A stretch of 64,000 bases of DNA from Falsiroseomonas algicola (GCF_011040385.1 NZ_JAAIKB010000004.1:1-64000), one strand, 5' to 3'; shown: positions 55,364 through 63,991, numbered from the stretch's first letter. Numbers and translations are program-made. Notes: a model not told the origin generated them from the letters alone.

Positions 55364-56182
55364 CTACAGGCCGAGCCTGGCCCAGGCGGCGCGTTCCTCC
55401 GCCACCGCCAGGGCGCCCTCCGCGATGGCGGCGCCCGACAGCAGCCGCAGCGGCCAGGGCGGCCGCCGCCCCCCCACCGGCACCAGCCGCGCCTTCTCCC
55501 CGAACCGGGCGCGGAGGTCCGACGACACCTCCCCGATCCGGTCCGCAAGGCCCAGTTCCACCGCGCGCCCGCCCGTCCAGAAGCGGCCGGTGAAGAGCTC
55601 CTCCTCCGGCGCCTTCAGCGCCGCCCCGCGGCGGGCGCGGACCCAGTCCTTGAAGGTCACGTGCAGGTCGGCCAGCAGCGCCTCCAGCCGCGCCACATCC
55701 TCGGGCTTCTCGGCGCGGAAGGGGTCGAGGAAGCTCTTCTCCTCCCCCGCCGTGTGCATCCGCCGCCGGATGCCGAGGCGCCGGATCGCCTCCTCCGCCC
55801 CGAATCCCGCGCTGATCACGCCGATGGAGCCGACGATGGAGGCGCGGTCCACCACGATCTCATCCGCCGCGCAGGCCAGCCAGTAGCCGCCGGAGGCCGC
55901 GGCATCCTCCACATAGGCCGTGACCGGCACCTTCTTCTCCTCGGCCAGGCGGCGGATGCGCGCCGCCACCAGGCTGGACTGCACCGGGGAACCCCCGGGC
56001 GAGTTCACCACCAGCGCCACGGCCGCCAGGCGCTTCAGGCGGAAGGCGCGCTCGATCAGCGGCGCCATGCCCTCCGCGCTGATGCCGGGGGAAGCGAAGG
56101 GCCCGCCACCGCGCGCCGCGATCACGCCGGAAAGCCGCAGCACCGCCACCACGGGCGGCCGATCCAGGAAGGGGATTTTCAT
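55364..56182 (-). CDS. S49 family peptidase (SppA-like)
   Basis: 272 residues. Signal peptide peptidase, ClpP-like fold. Ser nucleophile lies in VEDAAASGGYWLACAAD, and the general-base Lys in AGEEKSFLDPFRAEKPEDV, the arrangement seen in the short, single-domain SppA family. GSIGVISAGFGAEEAIRRLGI follows the Ser as usual. No obvious N-terminal anchor segment, unlike typical SppA; residues 10-25 (VVAVLRLSGVIAARGGG) are only weakly hydrophobic. It may act on cleaved signal peptides or be cytosolic. Confidence 0.88.
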   Translation of the reverse strand: MKIPFLDRPPVVAVLRLSGVIAARGGGPFASPGISAEGMAPLIERAFRLKRLAAVALVVNSPGGSPVQSSLVAARIRRLAEEKKVPVTAYVEDAAASGGYWLACAADEIVVDRASIVGSIGVISAGFGAEEAIRRLGIRRRMHTAGEEKSFLDPFRAEKPEDVARLEALLADLHVTFKDWVRARRGAALKAPEEELFTGRFWTGGRAVELGLADRIGEVSSDLRARFGEKARLVPVGGRRPPWPLRLLSGAAIAEGALAVAEERAAWARLGL

Positions 56183-56222
56183 GCCAGCGGCCGCCTGCGG
56201 CGGCTCGCTGGCATGATGTGCA

Positions 56223-56316
56223 TGCCCTCAAGCGCCGGGCGCGCGCTACGCGCGCTTGGCTCGCCGGACTTCCGGCGGGCCGCATTCGCGACCTCGGCCG
56301 ACTTCGTCGGCCGCGG
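56223..56316 (+). repeat. 94-bp three-hairpin element, copy M1
   Basis: Inverted copy of 57653-57746. Three hairpins: GCGCGCG (56239-56245) with CGCGCGC (56249-56255) around CTA; CGCCGG with CCGGCG around ACTT (~56262-56277); and CGGCCGAC (56295-56302) with GTCGGCCG (56306-56313) around TTC. The text TTGGCTCGCCGGACT and CATTCG is the same in both copies. It lies between the SppA gene and the FAD monooxygenase, ~120 bases before the latter. Confidence 0.8.
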
Positions 56317-56411
56317 GGCAGTCGATCTTGCCGTTGCTGTCATGCCCCATAAATGCGCCGCCGCCGGTCCCGCACAAGCGGAGGGTTCCCCACCGCCCCT
56401 ACAAGCGCGAT

Positions 56412-56426
56412 ATTGTCCGGACGAAT
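56412..56426. promoter_or_regulatory. Candidate GntR-type operator
   Basis: TTGTCCGGACGA (56413-56424) carries a perfect 8-bp palindrome GTCCGGAC flanked by T and A. It is one base short of TTGTCCGGACAA, a pattern often bound by FadR-type GntR regulators. It lies 14 bases before the monooxygenase ATG, a position that would block transcription or elongation. The regulator is not in the window. Confidence 0.4.
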
Positions 56427-56439
56427 CCCGAGGGACAGC

Positions 56440-57639
56440 ATGGTCAAGGACGATCGCGTCATCATCGCAGGGGCAGGCCCGGTCGGCATGGTCGCCGCCG
56501 CCTACCTGGCCGGGGAAGGCATTCCCGTCACCATCGTGGAGCAGGCGCAGGACCTGCCGGATGACCTGCGCGCCTCCACCTTCCACCCGCCGACGCTCGA
56601 CATGCTGGGCCGCTTCGGCGTGGTGGATGCGCTGATCGAGCAGGGGCTGGTCTGCCCCTTCTGGCAGTTCCGCGACCGCCACCAGGGCGTCATCGCGACC
56701 TTCGAGATGGAGCGCCTGAAGGACGACACGGCGCATCCCTACCGCCTGCAATGCGAACAGTGGCGCCTGACCCGCATGCTGCGCGAACGCATGGCCGGCA
56801 ACCCCGACGTGCAGTTCATCTACGATGCCAAGGCGGATTCCGTGGCGCAGGACGCCGATGGCGTCACGCTGACCATCGAACGCTCGGATGGCAGCAAGGA
56901 ACCCATCCGCGGCCGCTACCTCATCGGCGCCGATGGCGCGCGCAGCGCGGTGCGCCGTTCGGTCGGCACGGAGTTCCGCGGCCAGACCATCCCCGAGATC
57001 TTCCTGTCGCTGTCAACGACCTTCCCCTTCCACGAGCATATCGGGGACCTCTCCAACATCGCCTATATCAGCGACCCGCAGGAATGGTTCGTGCTGCTGC
57101 GCACGGCGTCGCTGTGGCGCGTGCTCTTCCCGACCGATCCGGAGGAGACGGAGGAGCAGATGACGGACCCCGCGCGGATGGATGCGCGGCTGCAGGCCGT
57201 GGTGCCGAATCCCGAGGGCTACAAGGTCATCCACCGCACCGCCTATCGCGTGCATGAGCGTGTGGTGGACGAATACGTCCATGGCCGCGTCTTCCTGGCC
57301 GGCGATGCCGCGCACATCAACAACCCGCTCGGCGGCATGGGCATGAATGGCGGCATCCATGATGCCTTCAACCTGGCCTCCAAGCTGACCGAGGTCTGGA
57401 AGGGCGCCGACCTGGCGCTGATGGGCCGCTATGGGCGGCAGCGGCGCAAGGTGGCGCTCGACGTCGTGCAGCAGCAGGCGCTGCGCAACCGCCAGATCCT
57501 GAACCAGCGGGACCCCGAGCAGCGCCGCGCCTATCACGACGAACTCCGCGCCACCGTCGCCGACCCCGCGAAGCACCGCGCCTACCTGCTGCGCAGCGCG
57601 ATGATCCAATCGCTACGGGATCTGGAGAATGTGGCGTGA
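56440..57639 (+). CDS. FAD-dependent monooxygenase (PHBH/UbiH type)
   Basis: 399 residues. FAD-binding motif GXGXXG in IIAGAGPVGMVAAAYLAGEG, the DG fingerprint in LIGADGARSAVRRS and the GD motif in FLAGDAAHINNPLGGMGMNGGIHDAFNLASKL, the signature of aromatic-ring hydroxylases. AGGGACAGC precedes the ATG. Substrate is not deducible; a hydroxybenzoate, nicotinate or similar ring is plausible because an amidohydrolase (cysteine hydrolase) follows 137 bases downstream on the same strand. The gene is flanked by the inverted pair of three-hairpin repeats. Confidence 0.9.
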   Translation: MVKDDRVIIAGAGPVGMVAAAYLAGEGIPVTIVEQAQDLPDDLRASTFHPPTLDMLGRFGVVDALIEQGLVCPFWQFRDRHQGVIATFEMERLKDDTAHPYRLQCEQWRLTRMLRERMAGNPDVQFIYDAKADSVAQDADGVTLTIERSDGSKEPIRGRYLIGADGARSAVRRSVGTEFRGQTIPEIFLSLSTTFPFHEHIGDLSNIAYISDPQEWFVLLRTASLWRVLFPTDPEETEEQMTDPARMDARLQAVVPNPEGYKVIHRTAYRVHERVVDEYVHGRVFLAGDAAHINNPLGGMGMNGGIHDAFNLASKLTEVWKGADLALMGRYGRQRRKVALDVVQQQALRNRQILNQRDPEQRRAYHDELRATVADPAKHRAYLLRSAMIQSLRDLENVA

Positions 57640-57652
57640 TGAAGGATGAGAA

Positions 57653-57746
57653 GGCGGCGCGCACCGCGCGCCGAGCGCCCGAATGGGCGCCGCCGGCAGT
57701 CCGGCGAGCCAAGGCGGCGGATGCCGCCGCCCGGCGCCTGAGGGCA
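57653..57746 (-). repeat. 94-bp three-hairpin element, copy M2 (inverted)
   Basis: On the minus strand it reads as copy M1 over its whole 94 bases. Hairpins: GCGGCGG with CCGCCGC around CAT; CGCCGG with CCGGCG around ACTG; CGGCGCGC with GCGCGCCG around GGT. The first and third stems differ in sequence from M1 but are again fully paired (7 and 8 bp, 3-base loops). It lies 13 bases after the monooxygenase stop. Confidence 0.8.
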
Positions 57747-57752
57747 AAGAAA

Positions 57753-57781
57753 GCTCATGCCACGCGGAGCGTGGCATGAGC
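57753..57781 (+). promoter_or_regulatory. Hairpin over the start codon of the cysteine hydrolase
   Basis: GCTCATGCCACGC (57753-57765) pairs perfectly with GCGTGGCATGAGC (57769-57781), loop GGA. The ATG start codon of the next gene (57776-57778) lies in the right arm, and no Shine-Dalgarno is visible outside the stem. A 13-bp GC-rich stem should strongly restrain initiation unless opened by another factor. Confidence 0.5.
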
Positions 57782-58399
57782 GGGCATCCCGAGGCCGACA
57801 TCTACCACCGCCAGGGCATGGGCAACAAAGCCGGCATGGGCCAGCGCCCGGCGCTGGTCATCGTCGACTACGTCAATGGTTTCGCCGATCCCGAGCATTT
57901 CGGCGGCGGCAATATCGGCCCCGCCATCGAGCAGACGGTGAAGCTGCTGGCCTTCGCCCGCGCCCATCGCTGGCCGGTCGCCCATACCCGCGTCGTCTAT
58001 GCCGATGACGGGTCGGATGCCGGCGTCTTCACGCTGAAGGCGCCCTCGCTGCTGAAGCTGACGGAGCATTCGCCGCTGTCGCAGATCGTGCCGGAACTGA
58101 CGCCGGTGCCGGGCGAGCACATCGTCCGCAAGCAGGGGGCCTCCGGCTTCTTCGACACCAACCTGGCGTCGTGGCTGCGCTACCAGGGTGCCGATACGGT
58201 CGTCGTCGCGGGCTGCACGACCAGCGGCTGCGTGCGCGCCACGGTCGTGGACAGCCTGCAGCACAATTTCCGCACCATCGTCGCGACGGATTGCGTCGGC
58301 GACCGCGCGATCGGGCCGCATGAGGCGAACCTCTTCGACATGGGCCAGAAATACGCGGACCTGATGACGCGGGAGCAGATCGAGGCCGCGTCCCGCTGA
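57776..58399 (+). CDS. Isochorismatase-family cysteine hydrolase
   Basis: 207 residues with the triad D31 (VIVDYVNGFADP), K119 (VRKQGASGFFDTNL) and C152 (AGCTTSGCVRATVVD). The GCTTSGCVRATV pattern is shared with N-carbamoylsarcosine amidase and maleamate amidohydrolase (NicF). Together with the upstream flavin monooxygenase this suggests a short nitrogen-heterocycle or carbamoyl-compound degradation step; this is inference. The start codon is enclosed in a stable hairpin (57753-57781). Confidence 0.85.
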   Translation: MSGHPEADIYHRQGMGNKAGMGQRPALVIVDYVNGFADPEHFGGGNIGPAIEQTVKLLAFARAHRWPVAHTRVVYADDGSDAGVFTLKAPSLLKLTEHSPLSQIVPELTPVPGEHIVRKQGASGFFDTNLASWLRYQGADTVVVAGCTTSGCVRATVVDSLQHNFRTIVATDCVGDRAIGPHEANLFDMGQKYADLMTREQIEAASR

Positions 58400-58403
58400 C
58401 CGC

Positions 58404-59234
58404 TCAGCCGGCGGGGACCTTCTCCGCCGGCAGCTTCATCCATCCGGGTACGCGCGGCGTCACCACCGCACCGCCGGCCGACAGCTTCGCCCCTTCCGCC
58501 AGCGCGTCGAGCCGCAGCATCGCCAGCCCATGGCCGGCGCGGGCGGATCGCATCTCGCCGACCTCCTGCCCGTCCCGCAGCACCGGCGTCCCCGGCGGCG
58601 GCAGGCCGCCTTCCACCGTCACGGGCACGATGCGGCGCTTCAGCAGGCCGCGATACTTGGTCCGCGCCGTCAGCTCCTGGCCCATGTAGCAGCCCTTGGT
58701 CCAGGACACGCCGCCGAGCTCGTCGAAGCCGCCTTCCAGCAGCACCGACTTCTCCGGCTCCAGGTCCCGGCTGCCATCGGTCAGGCCGAGCGACAGGCGG
58801 TGGATGTCCCAGGCCGCCTCATCCGCCTCACCGACCGGCGTATGGCCGAGGATGCGCCACCCCGCCTCCGGCAGCCGCGGATCGGGGGCCGCGATGCTGC
58901 GCGGCGGCGGCAGGGAGGAGCCCCAACCCGCCATGACGACGAAATCGGCGGAGACATCGCGCAGCGCCACGCGGTTGCGCAGCCGGAAGCGGGTCAGCCG
59001 CTGCACCAGCGGCCCCGCCTGGTCGCGCTCCACATCCAGCAGCAGGCGGTCGCCATCCGACAGGATGAAGAAATCCGCCAGCCACTTGCCCTGCGGCGTC
59101 AGCAGCGCGGCCCAGACGGCCTGGCCTGGCGCGGCCTTCGCCACGTCGTTGGACACGAGCCCCTGGAGGAAGGGGACACGGTCCTCCCCCGCCACCTCGA
59201 CGACTCCACGGCCCGGCAATACGGCAATCGGCAT
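58404..59234 (-). CDS. ygfZ: Folate-binding protein YgfZ (iron-sulfur cluster maintenance)
   Basis: 276 residues, related to the aminomethyltransferase GcvT. The YgfZ signature KGCYMGQELTARTKYRG contains the conserved Cys (C in KGCYxGQE) and is perfect. The N-terminal domain (GRGVVEVAGEDRVPFLQGLVSNDVAKAAPGQAVWAALLTPQGKWLADFFI) is typical. It uses a folate to help keep Fe-S enzymes such as MiaB active. A much longer open frame upstream runs antisense through the glycosyltransferase, so the start is the ATG at 59234. Divergent from the GT9 gene, 66 bases apart. Confidence 0.92.
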   Translation of the reverse strand: MPIAVLPGRGVVEVAGEDRVPFLQGLVSNDVAKAAPGQAVWAALLTPQGKWLADFFILSDGDRLLLDVERDQAGPLVQRLTRFRLRNRVALRDVSADFVVMAGWGSSLPPPRSIAAPDPRLPEAGWRILGHTPVGEADEAAWDIHRLSLGLTDGSRDLEPEKSVLLEGGFDELGGVSWTKGCYMGQELTARTKYRGLLKRRIVPVTVEGGLPPPGTPVLRDGQEVGEMRSARAGHGLAMLRLDALAEGAKLSAGGAVVTPRVPGWMKLPAEKVPAG

Positions 59235-59300
59235 GGGCCGGAAGGTGGGAGAGGCGGCGCCGCGTTGCAACCGCCGCCTTCGTGCTATGCGGGGTGCGCG

Positions 59301-60206
59301 ATGCGCATCCTCTTCGTCACCTCCACCCGGATCGGCGATGCCGTGCTGTCCACCGGACTGCTCGACCATCTGCTGCGCGCCCATCCCGGCGCACGCGTCA
59401 CGGTCGCCTGCGGACCGGCGGCGGAGGGGGTCTTCGCGCGCATGCCGGGCCTCGAACGCCTGATCGTGCTGCGCAAGCGCCGCTGGTCCGCGCATTGGCT
59501 GGATCTCTGGCGGCAGGTCGCCTTCACGGCCTGGGATCTGGTGATCGACCTCCGCGCCTCCGCGCTCGCCTGGATGGTGCCGGCGCGGCGCCGCGCCACG
59601 GCGAAGGGCGGCCGCCGCCCCGGGCATCGGCTGGCGCATCTCGGTGCCCTGCTCGGCCTGGCCCCGCCGCCGCTGCCCGTCGCCTGGACGGCACCGGCAG
59701 ATGAGGCGAAGGCGGCCGCGCTGCTGCCCGGCGGCCCCTGGCTGGTGCTGGGCCCGACCGCGAATTGGGAGAAGAAGGTCTGGCCCGCGGAGCGCTTCAT
59801 CCAGGTGGCCCAGGCCCTCACCGCTCCCGGTGGATCGCTGGAGGGCGCGCGCATCGCGATCCTGGGCGGCCCCGGGGCGGGCGAGCGCGCCATGGCCGCA
59901 CCGGTGCTGGAAGCACTTCCCGGCGCGCTCGACCTGGTTGGCACGCTCTCCCTGCCGGAGGTGGCGGCCGTGCTGAAGCGCGCCGCGCTCTTCATCGGCA
60001 ATGACAGCGGGCTGATGCACCTCTCCGCCGCCGCCGGCACCCGCACCATCGGCCTTTTCGGTCGCAGCAGCGCCGCGGAATACGGCCCCGCCGGCCCCCG
60101 CGCCCTGGCGGTGGAGGCCGATGGCCCGCCCTATGAATCGCCGATGACCGACCTGCCCGCCCCCCGCGTCCTGGACGCCGCGCAACGCCTGCTGACGCCG
60201 CCATGA
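59301..60206 (+). CDS. Family 9 glycosyltransferase (heptosyltransferase-like)
   Basis: 301 residues. GT9 ADP-heptose:LPS heptosyltransferase fold: MRILFVTSTRIGDAVLSTGLLDHLLRAHPGARVTVAC at the N-terminus, LGPTANWEKKVWPAERFIQVAQAL in the nucleotide-binding half and IGNDSGLMHLSAAAGTRTIGLFG near the C-terminus, the signature loop of this family. Cytosolic face of the inner membrane. It overlaps the following GT4 gene by four bases (ATGA). With GT4 and an O-antigen ligase next to it, the set likely builds a cell-surface glycan. Confidence 0.9.
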   Translation: MRILFVTSTRIGDAVLSTGLLDHLLRAHPGARVTVACGPAAEGVFARMPGLERLIVLRKRRWSAHWLDLWRQVAFTAWDLVIDLRASALAWMVPARRRATAKGGRRPGHRLAHLGALLGLAPPPLPVAWTAPADEAKAAALLPGGPWLVLGPTANWEKKVWPAERFIQVAQALTAPGGSLEGARIAILGGPGAGERAMAAPVLEALPGALDLVGTLSLPEVAAVLKRAALFIGNDSGLMHLSAAAGTRTIGLFGRSSAAEYGPAGPRALAVEADGPPYESPMTDLPAPRVLDAAQRLLTPP

Positions 60207-61315
60207 CGCCGCTCCGCGTCATCATGGTCACGCAGAACTTCACCCCCGACCCCGGGGGCATCGAGACCACCATGGGCGGCCTGGCGCGGGAGATCGCGGC
60301 CGCCGGCCACGCCATCACCGTGCTGGCGGAGCGCATCCGCTCCGGCCGGGCGGAAGACACGCCCGCCACCGTCCCCATCCGCCGCTTCGGCGGCCCGCGC
60401 CCGCTGCGGAAGCTCGCCCGCCGCTTCGCGCTGTGGCGCCTGCTGCGGAGCGATTCGCCTGACGCCATCATCGCCGACAGCTGGAAGAGCGTGGAGGCCA
60501 TCCCCGGGACGCGCGCGCGCCTGCTGGTCCTGGCGCATGGCATGGAATTCCCGCCCGACGCCTCCGCCGCCAAGATCGCCCGCATCCGCGCCGCCCTCGG
60601 CCGCGCCGACGCCATCGCCGCCAATTCCCGCTACACGGCGGCCCTCGTCCGCCCGCATCTCCGCCCCGGCCAGGTGCTGGAGGTGGTGCAGCCCGTCATC
60701 CGCCCCCAGCCCGAGCCCACCCCCGCCGACATCGCCGCCGCCGCCGCGCTCTGCGGCGATGGCGCCCCCGTGCTGCTCAGCCTGGCGCGGCTCGAGCCCC
60801 GCAAGGGCTTCGACCAGGTGATCCGCGCCCTGCCCGCCCTCGCCAACGCCTTCCCTAACATCCGCCACGTCATCGCCGGCGGCGGGCCCGATCGCGAACG
60901 CCTCGCGGCCCTCGCCGCCGAATGCGGGGTCGCGGAGCGCGTGGTCTTCGCCGGCCGGGTGGAGGAAGGCCTGAAAGCCGCGCTCTACCGCCGCGCCACC
61001 CTCTTCGCCATGCCGGTGCGGCGGGAGGGTGCCTCCGTCGAGGGCTTCGGCCTGACCTACCTGGAGGCCGCCTGGCATGGCGTCGCCTCCCTCGCGGGGC
61101 GTGACGGCGGCGCGGTGGATGCGGTGGCGGAGGGCGAGACGGGCCTCGTCTGCGACGGCGCGGACACGGCCTCGGTGCGGGACGCGCTCGCCGCGATGCT
61201 GCGGGACCGCATGCGCCTGGCCACCATGGGCGAAGCCGCCGCGGCGCGGGTGCGCCGGGATTTCGTGTGGGAGGCGGTGACGCCCCGCTACGTCGCGCTG
61301 CTGCGCGGCCCCTGA
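60203..61315 (+). CDS. Family 4 glycosyltransferase
   Basis: 370 residues, GT-B fold. N-terminal FTPDPGGIETTMGGLAREIAAAGHAITVLAERI, a retaining GT4 layout; donor site LARLEPRKGFDQVIRALPALANAFPNIRHVIAGGGPDRERL and the E(x7)E motif in REGASVEGFGLTYLEAAWHG (E in SVEGFGLTYLE). Its start overlaps GT9, and its last 28 bases overlap the convergent O-antigen ligase gene on the opposite strand. Acceptor and donor sugars are unknown. Confidence 0.92.
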   Translation: MTPLRVIMVTQNFTPDPGGIETTMGGLAREIAAAGHAITVLAERIRSGRAEDTPATVPIRRFGGPRPLRKLARRFALWRLLRSDSPDAIIADSWKSVEAIPGTRARLLVLAHGMEFPPDASAAKIARIRAALGRADAIAANSRYTAALVRPHLRPGQVLEVVQPVIRPQPEPTPADIAAAAALCGDGAPVLLSLARLEPRKGFDQVIRALPALANAFPNIRHVIAGGGPDRERLAALAAECGVAERVVFAGRVEEGLKAALYRRATLFAMPVRREGASVEGFGLTYLEAAWHGVASLAGRDGGAVDAVAEGETGLVCDGADTASVRDALAAMLRDRMRLATMGEAAAARVRRDFVWEAVTPRYVALLRGP

Positions 61316-62538
61316 AGCGCCGAGACGGCGACGGCCAGCAGCAGCAGCATGCCGATCCACCATTCCTGCCAGATGCCGTAGCTCAACATCCCCACCACCA
61401 GCGCCGCCGCATAGGCGCCGACAGCCCCCGGCCCCATCCCCGCCGCGACGACGCCGATCGCCGCCAGCATCAGCGCCGCGATCACCGCGCCCACCGCGCC
61501 CATCTCCAGCCAGACCTGCAGCGCGGCGTTGTGCGTGTGCAGCGGCAGGCGCTGCGCCGGCGGACGCGCGAACCAGGCGCGCGATGTTTCGGAGGTCAGG
61601 CCATAACGGTCCAGCACCGCCCGGTCGAACAGCCCCGTGCCGCCCGGGATGGCGCGGGCGGATTCCGCCCCCCAGCCCAGCACCGGCTTCTCCGCGATCC
61701 GCTCCAGCGCGAAATCCCAGATCAGGATGCGATGCGCGGCAGAGGGCTGGATCGCCTCCAGCCCCGGCAGCCGCGGCAGCACCGCGCCGGTCAGCAGCGG
61801 CGCCACCAGCATCACCGCCGCCGCCGCCGCCCCGACCAGCCACCCGCCCCAGCGCCCCAGCAGCCAGGCCAGGCCCAGCGCCGCCAGCCCCGCGAAGGCC
61901 GCGATCTTCGCCGATTCCGCCGGCAGCAGGACCGAAGCCGCGAGCCCCGCCACCGCCAGCCCCAGGCGCCACCACCAGGCCAGCCCCGGCATCGCCACCG
62001 CCACCGGTAGCAGCACCGCGATCACCGCGACCGCCGATTTCAGCCCGAAGAAGAGCCAGGACGGCGCCTCCCGCATCCCCCGCACCGCCGCGCGTATGCC
62101 ATTCCCGCTGAGGTGGTCCGCCGCCGCCAGCGCGATCCCGATCGCCAGCCCCGCCACCAGGCACCGCGCCACCAGCGCCAGCCGTGCCGGAGGTTCGCTC
62201 CCCATCGCCCGCGCCGCCGCCGCCGCCAGCAGCACGAAGCCGCCGAAGCGCAGCCCCGTCCCCAGCGCGCGCATCGGATCCGGCGCCCAGGCCGCGCTCA
62301 CCACCGCCCAGGCGCCCAGCGCCACCGCAGCGATCACCACCGGCCCCGGCTTCGGCCAGGGCCATTCCCCCGTCACCCGCCGTCCCGCCACCACCACCGC
62401 CAGCAGGCCGAGGCTCGTCACCAGCGCGATGGCCCGGAACTGCAGCACCGCCACCACCGGCACGACCAGCAGCATGACCACGAGCGGCAAGGTCGGGCTG
62501 CGCGAAAGCGGGGGGGCAGGCGTCACGCGGGCATCCAT
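61288..62538 (-). CDS. O-antigen ligase family protein
   Basis: 416 residues from the ATG at 62538 (MDARVT). About 11-12 hydrophobic segments, and the large periplasmic loop (~280-345) holds GWGAESARAIPG and PLHTHNAALQVWLEMGAVGAVI, with the conserved HxHN-like motif of the Wzy_C/WaaL family. It would join polysaccharide to lipid A core or act as a polymerase. Its 3' end overlaps the GT4 gene by 28 bases, tail to tail. The upstream in-frame frame to 62637 adds no extra helix, so the shorter start was used. Confidence 0.85.
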   Translation of the reverse strand: MDARVTPAPPLSRSPTLPLVVMLLVVPVVAVLQFRAIALVTSLGLLAVVVAGRRVTGEWPWPKPGPVVIAAVALGAWAVVSAAWAPDPMRALGTGLRFGGFVLLAAAAARAMGSEPPARLALVARCLVAGLAIGIALAAADHLSGNGIRAAVRGMREAPSWLFFGLKSAVAVIAVLLPVAVAMPGLAWWWRLGLAVAGLAASVLLPAESAKIAAFAGLAALGLAWLLGRWGGWLVGAAAAAVMLVAPLLTGAVLPRLPGLEAIQPSAAHRILIWDFALERIAEKPVLGWGAESARAIPGGTGLFDRAVLDRYGLTSETSRAWFARPPAQRLPLHTHNAALQVWLEMGAVGAVIAALMLAAIGVVAAGMGPGAVGAYAAALVVGMLSYGIWQEWWIGMLLLLAVAVSALQGPRSSAT

Positions 62539-62671
62539 CGGGCGGTCAGGCGGGGCACAGAGCCACAACCCCCCCGCCCCCGCAAGCAAGCCGCCCCACC
62601 CTGCCCCGCGGCGCCAAAACATGGCAGAAGCCCCCACCGGATATCGGCGGCAATCGGGGGATCGAGAGACG

Positions 62672-63991
62672 ATGGCGCATTACGAGCTGGTGCTGCGCGG
62701 CGGCACCTGCGTGCTGCCCTGGGGCGAGCAGGTCACGGATGTCGGGATCCGCGCCGGCCGCATCGCCGCCATCGGCGATCTCTCCCAGGCCCATGCGGAG
62801 GAGGAGATCGATTGCCGCGGCCTCCACATCCTGCCCGGCCTGATCGACAGCCACGTCCATCTCCGCGAACCCGGCGACCCCGCGGTCGAGACCATCGAGA
62901 CCGGCACCAAGGCCGCCATCCTCGGCGGCCTCACGGCCGTCTTCGACATGCCCAACACCGCGCCCTCCATCACGACGCGGGAGAAGATCGACTGGAAGCG
63001 CGATTTCATCGCCGGCCGCGCCTGGTGCGACATGGGCTTCTATGTCGGCGCGCTGAAGACCAACATTCCCTCGCTGGCCGACCTCGAAGGCCAGCCCAAT
63101 GTCTGCGCCATCAAGGTCTTCGCCGGCAGCTCCACCGGCGATTTGCTGATCGAGGATGATGCGAGCCTGGAGGCCGTGATGCGCAGCGGCCGGCGCCGCA
63201 TCGCCTATCACAGCGAGGACGAGTACCGCCTGCAGGCCCGCCGCCCGAACTACACGACGGGCATGCCGCACCGCATGCATGCCGAATGGCGCGACGTGGA
63301 ATGCGCCTTCCTCGGCACCCGCCGCCTGATGGCGATCGCCCGCAAGACCAACCGCCCCGCCCACATCCTGCATGTCTCGACGGCGGAGGAACTCGGCTAC
63401 CTCAAGGATTACCGCGACCTCTGCACGGTGGAGGTGCTGCTGAACCACCTCACCCAGACGGATGAGGCCTATGACCGCCTCAAGGGCTATGCGGTCATGA
63501 ACCCGCCGATCCGGGATGCGCGGCACATGGAGGCCGCCTGGGCCGCCGTCGCCGATGGCACGGTGGATACGGTCGGCTCCGACCACGCGCCGCACAGCCG
63601 CGCGTCGAAGGAAAAGCCCTGGCCGGAATGCGGCTCGGGCCTCACGGGCGTGCAGACGCTGGTGCCGCTGATGCTGGACCATGTCTCGGCCGGGCGCCTC
63701 TCCCTCTCCCGCCTGACGGACCTGATGGCGGCAGGTCCGGCGCGGGTCTATGGCATGGTGGGCAAGGGGCGGCTCGCCGCCGGCTACGATGCGGACTTCA
63801 CCATCGTGGACATGAAGCGCAGCCGCACGATCGAGGAGAGCTGGATCGTCTCCCCCTGCGGCTGGACGCCCTTCGCCGGGCACCGCTGCACGGGCTGGCC
63901 CGTCATGACCATCCTGCGCGGCCAGGCGGTGATGCGGGAGGATGAGGTGATCGGCACCCCCGCCGGCGCGCCGGTGCGCTTCGCGCCGTAA
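62672..63991 (+). CDS. Dihydroorotase (class I)
   Basis: 439 residues. Amidohydrolase-fold zinc enzyme: DSHVHLREPG (HxH metal ligands), FDMPNTAPS, the carbamylated-Lys site in CAIKVFAGSSTGDL, HILHVSTAEELGYL and VGSDHAPHSRASKE with the last metal Asp. It cyclises carbamoyl aspartate to dihydroorotate in pyrimidine synthesis. Allantoinase is a near relative, but the CAIKVFAGSSTG and HAPHS text match the dihydroorotase side. Start at ATG 62672 preceded by GAGAGAC. Divergent from the O-antigen ligase, 133 bases apart. Ends 9 bases before the window edge. Confidence 0.87.
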   Translation: MAHYELVLRGGTCVLPWGEQVTDVGIRAGRIAAIGDLSQAHAEEEIDCRGLHILPGLIDSHVHLREPGDPAVETIETGTKAAILGGLTAVFDMPNTAPSITTREKIDWKRDFIAGRAWCDMGFYVGALKTNIPSLADLEGQPNVCAIKVFAGSSTGDLLIEDDASLEAVMRSGRRRIAYHSEDEYRLQARRPNYTTGMPHRMHAEWRDVECAFLGTRRLMAIARKTNRPAHILHVSTAEELGYLKDYRDLCTVEVLLNHLTQTDEAYDRLKGYAVMNPPIRDARHMEAAWAAVADGTVDTVGSDHAPHSRASKEKPWPECGSGLTGVQTLVPLMLDHVSAGRLSLSRLTDLMAAGPARVYGMVGKGRLAAGYDADFTIVDMKRSRTIEESWIVSPCGWTPFAGHRCTGWPVMTILRGQAVMREDEVIGTPAGAPVRFAP

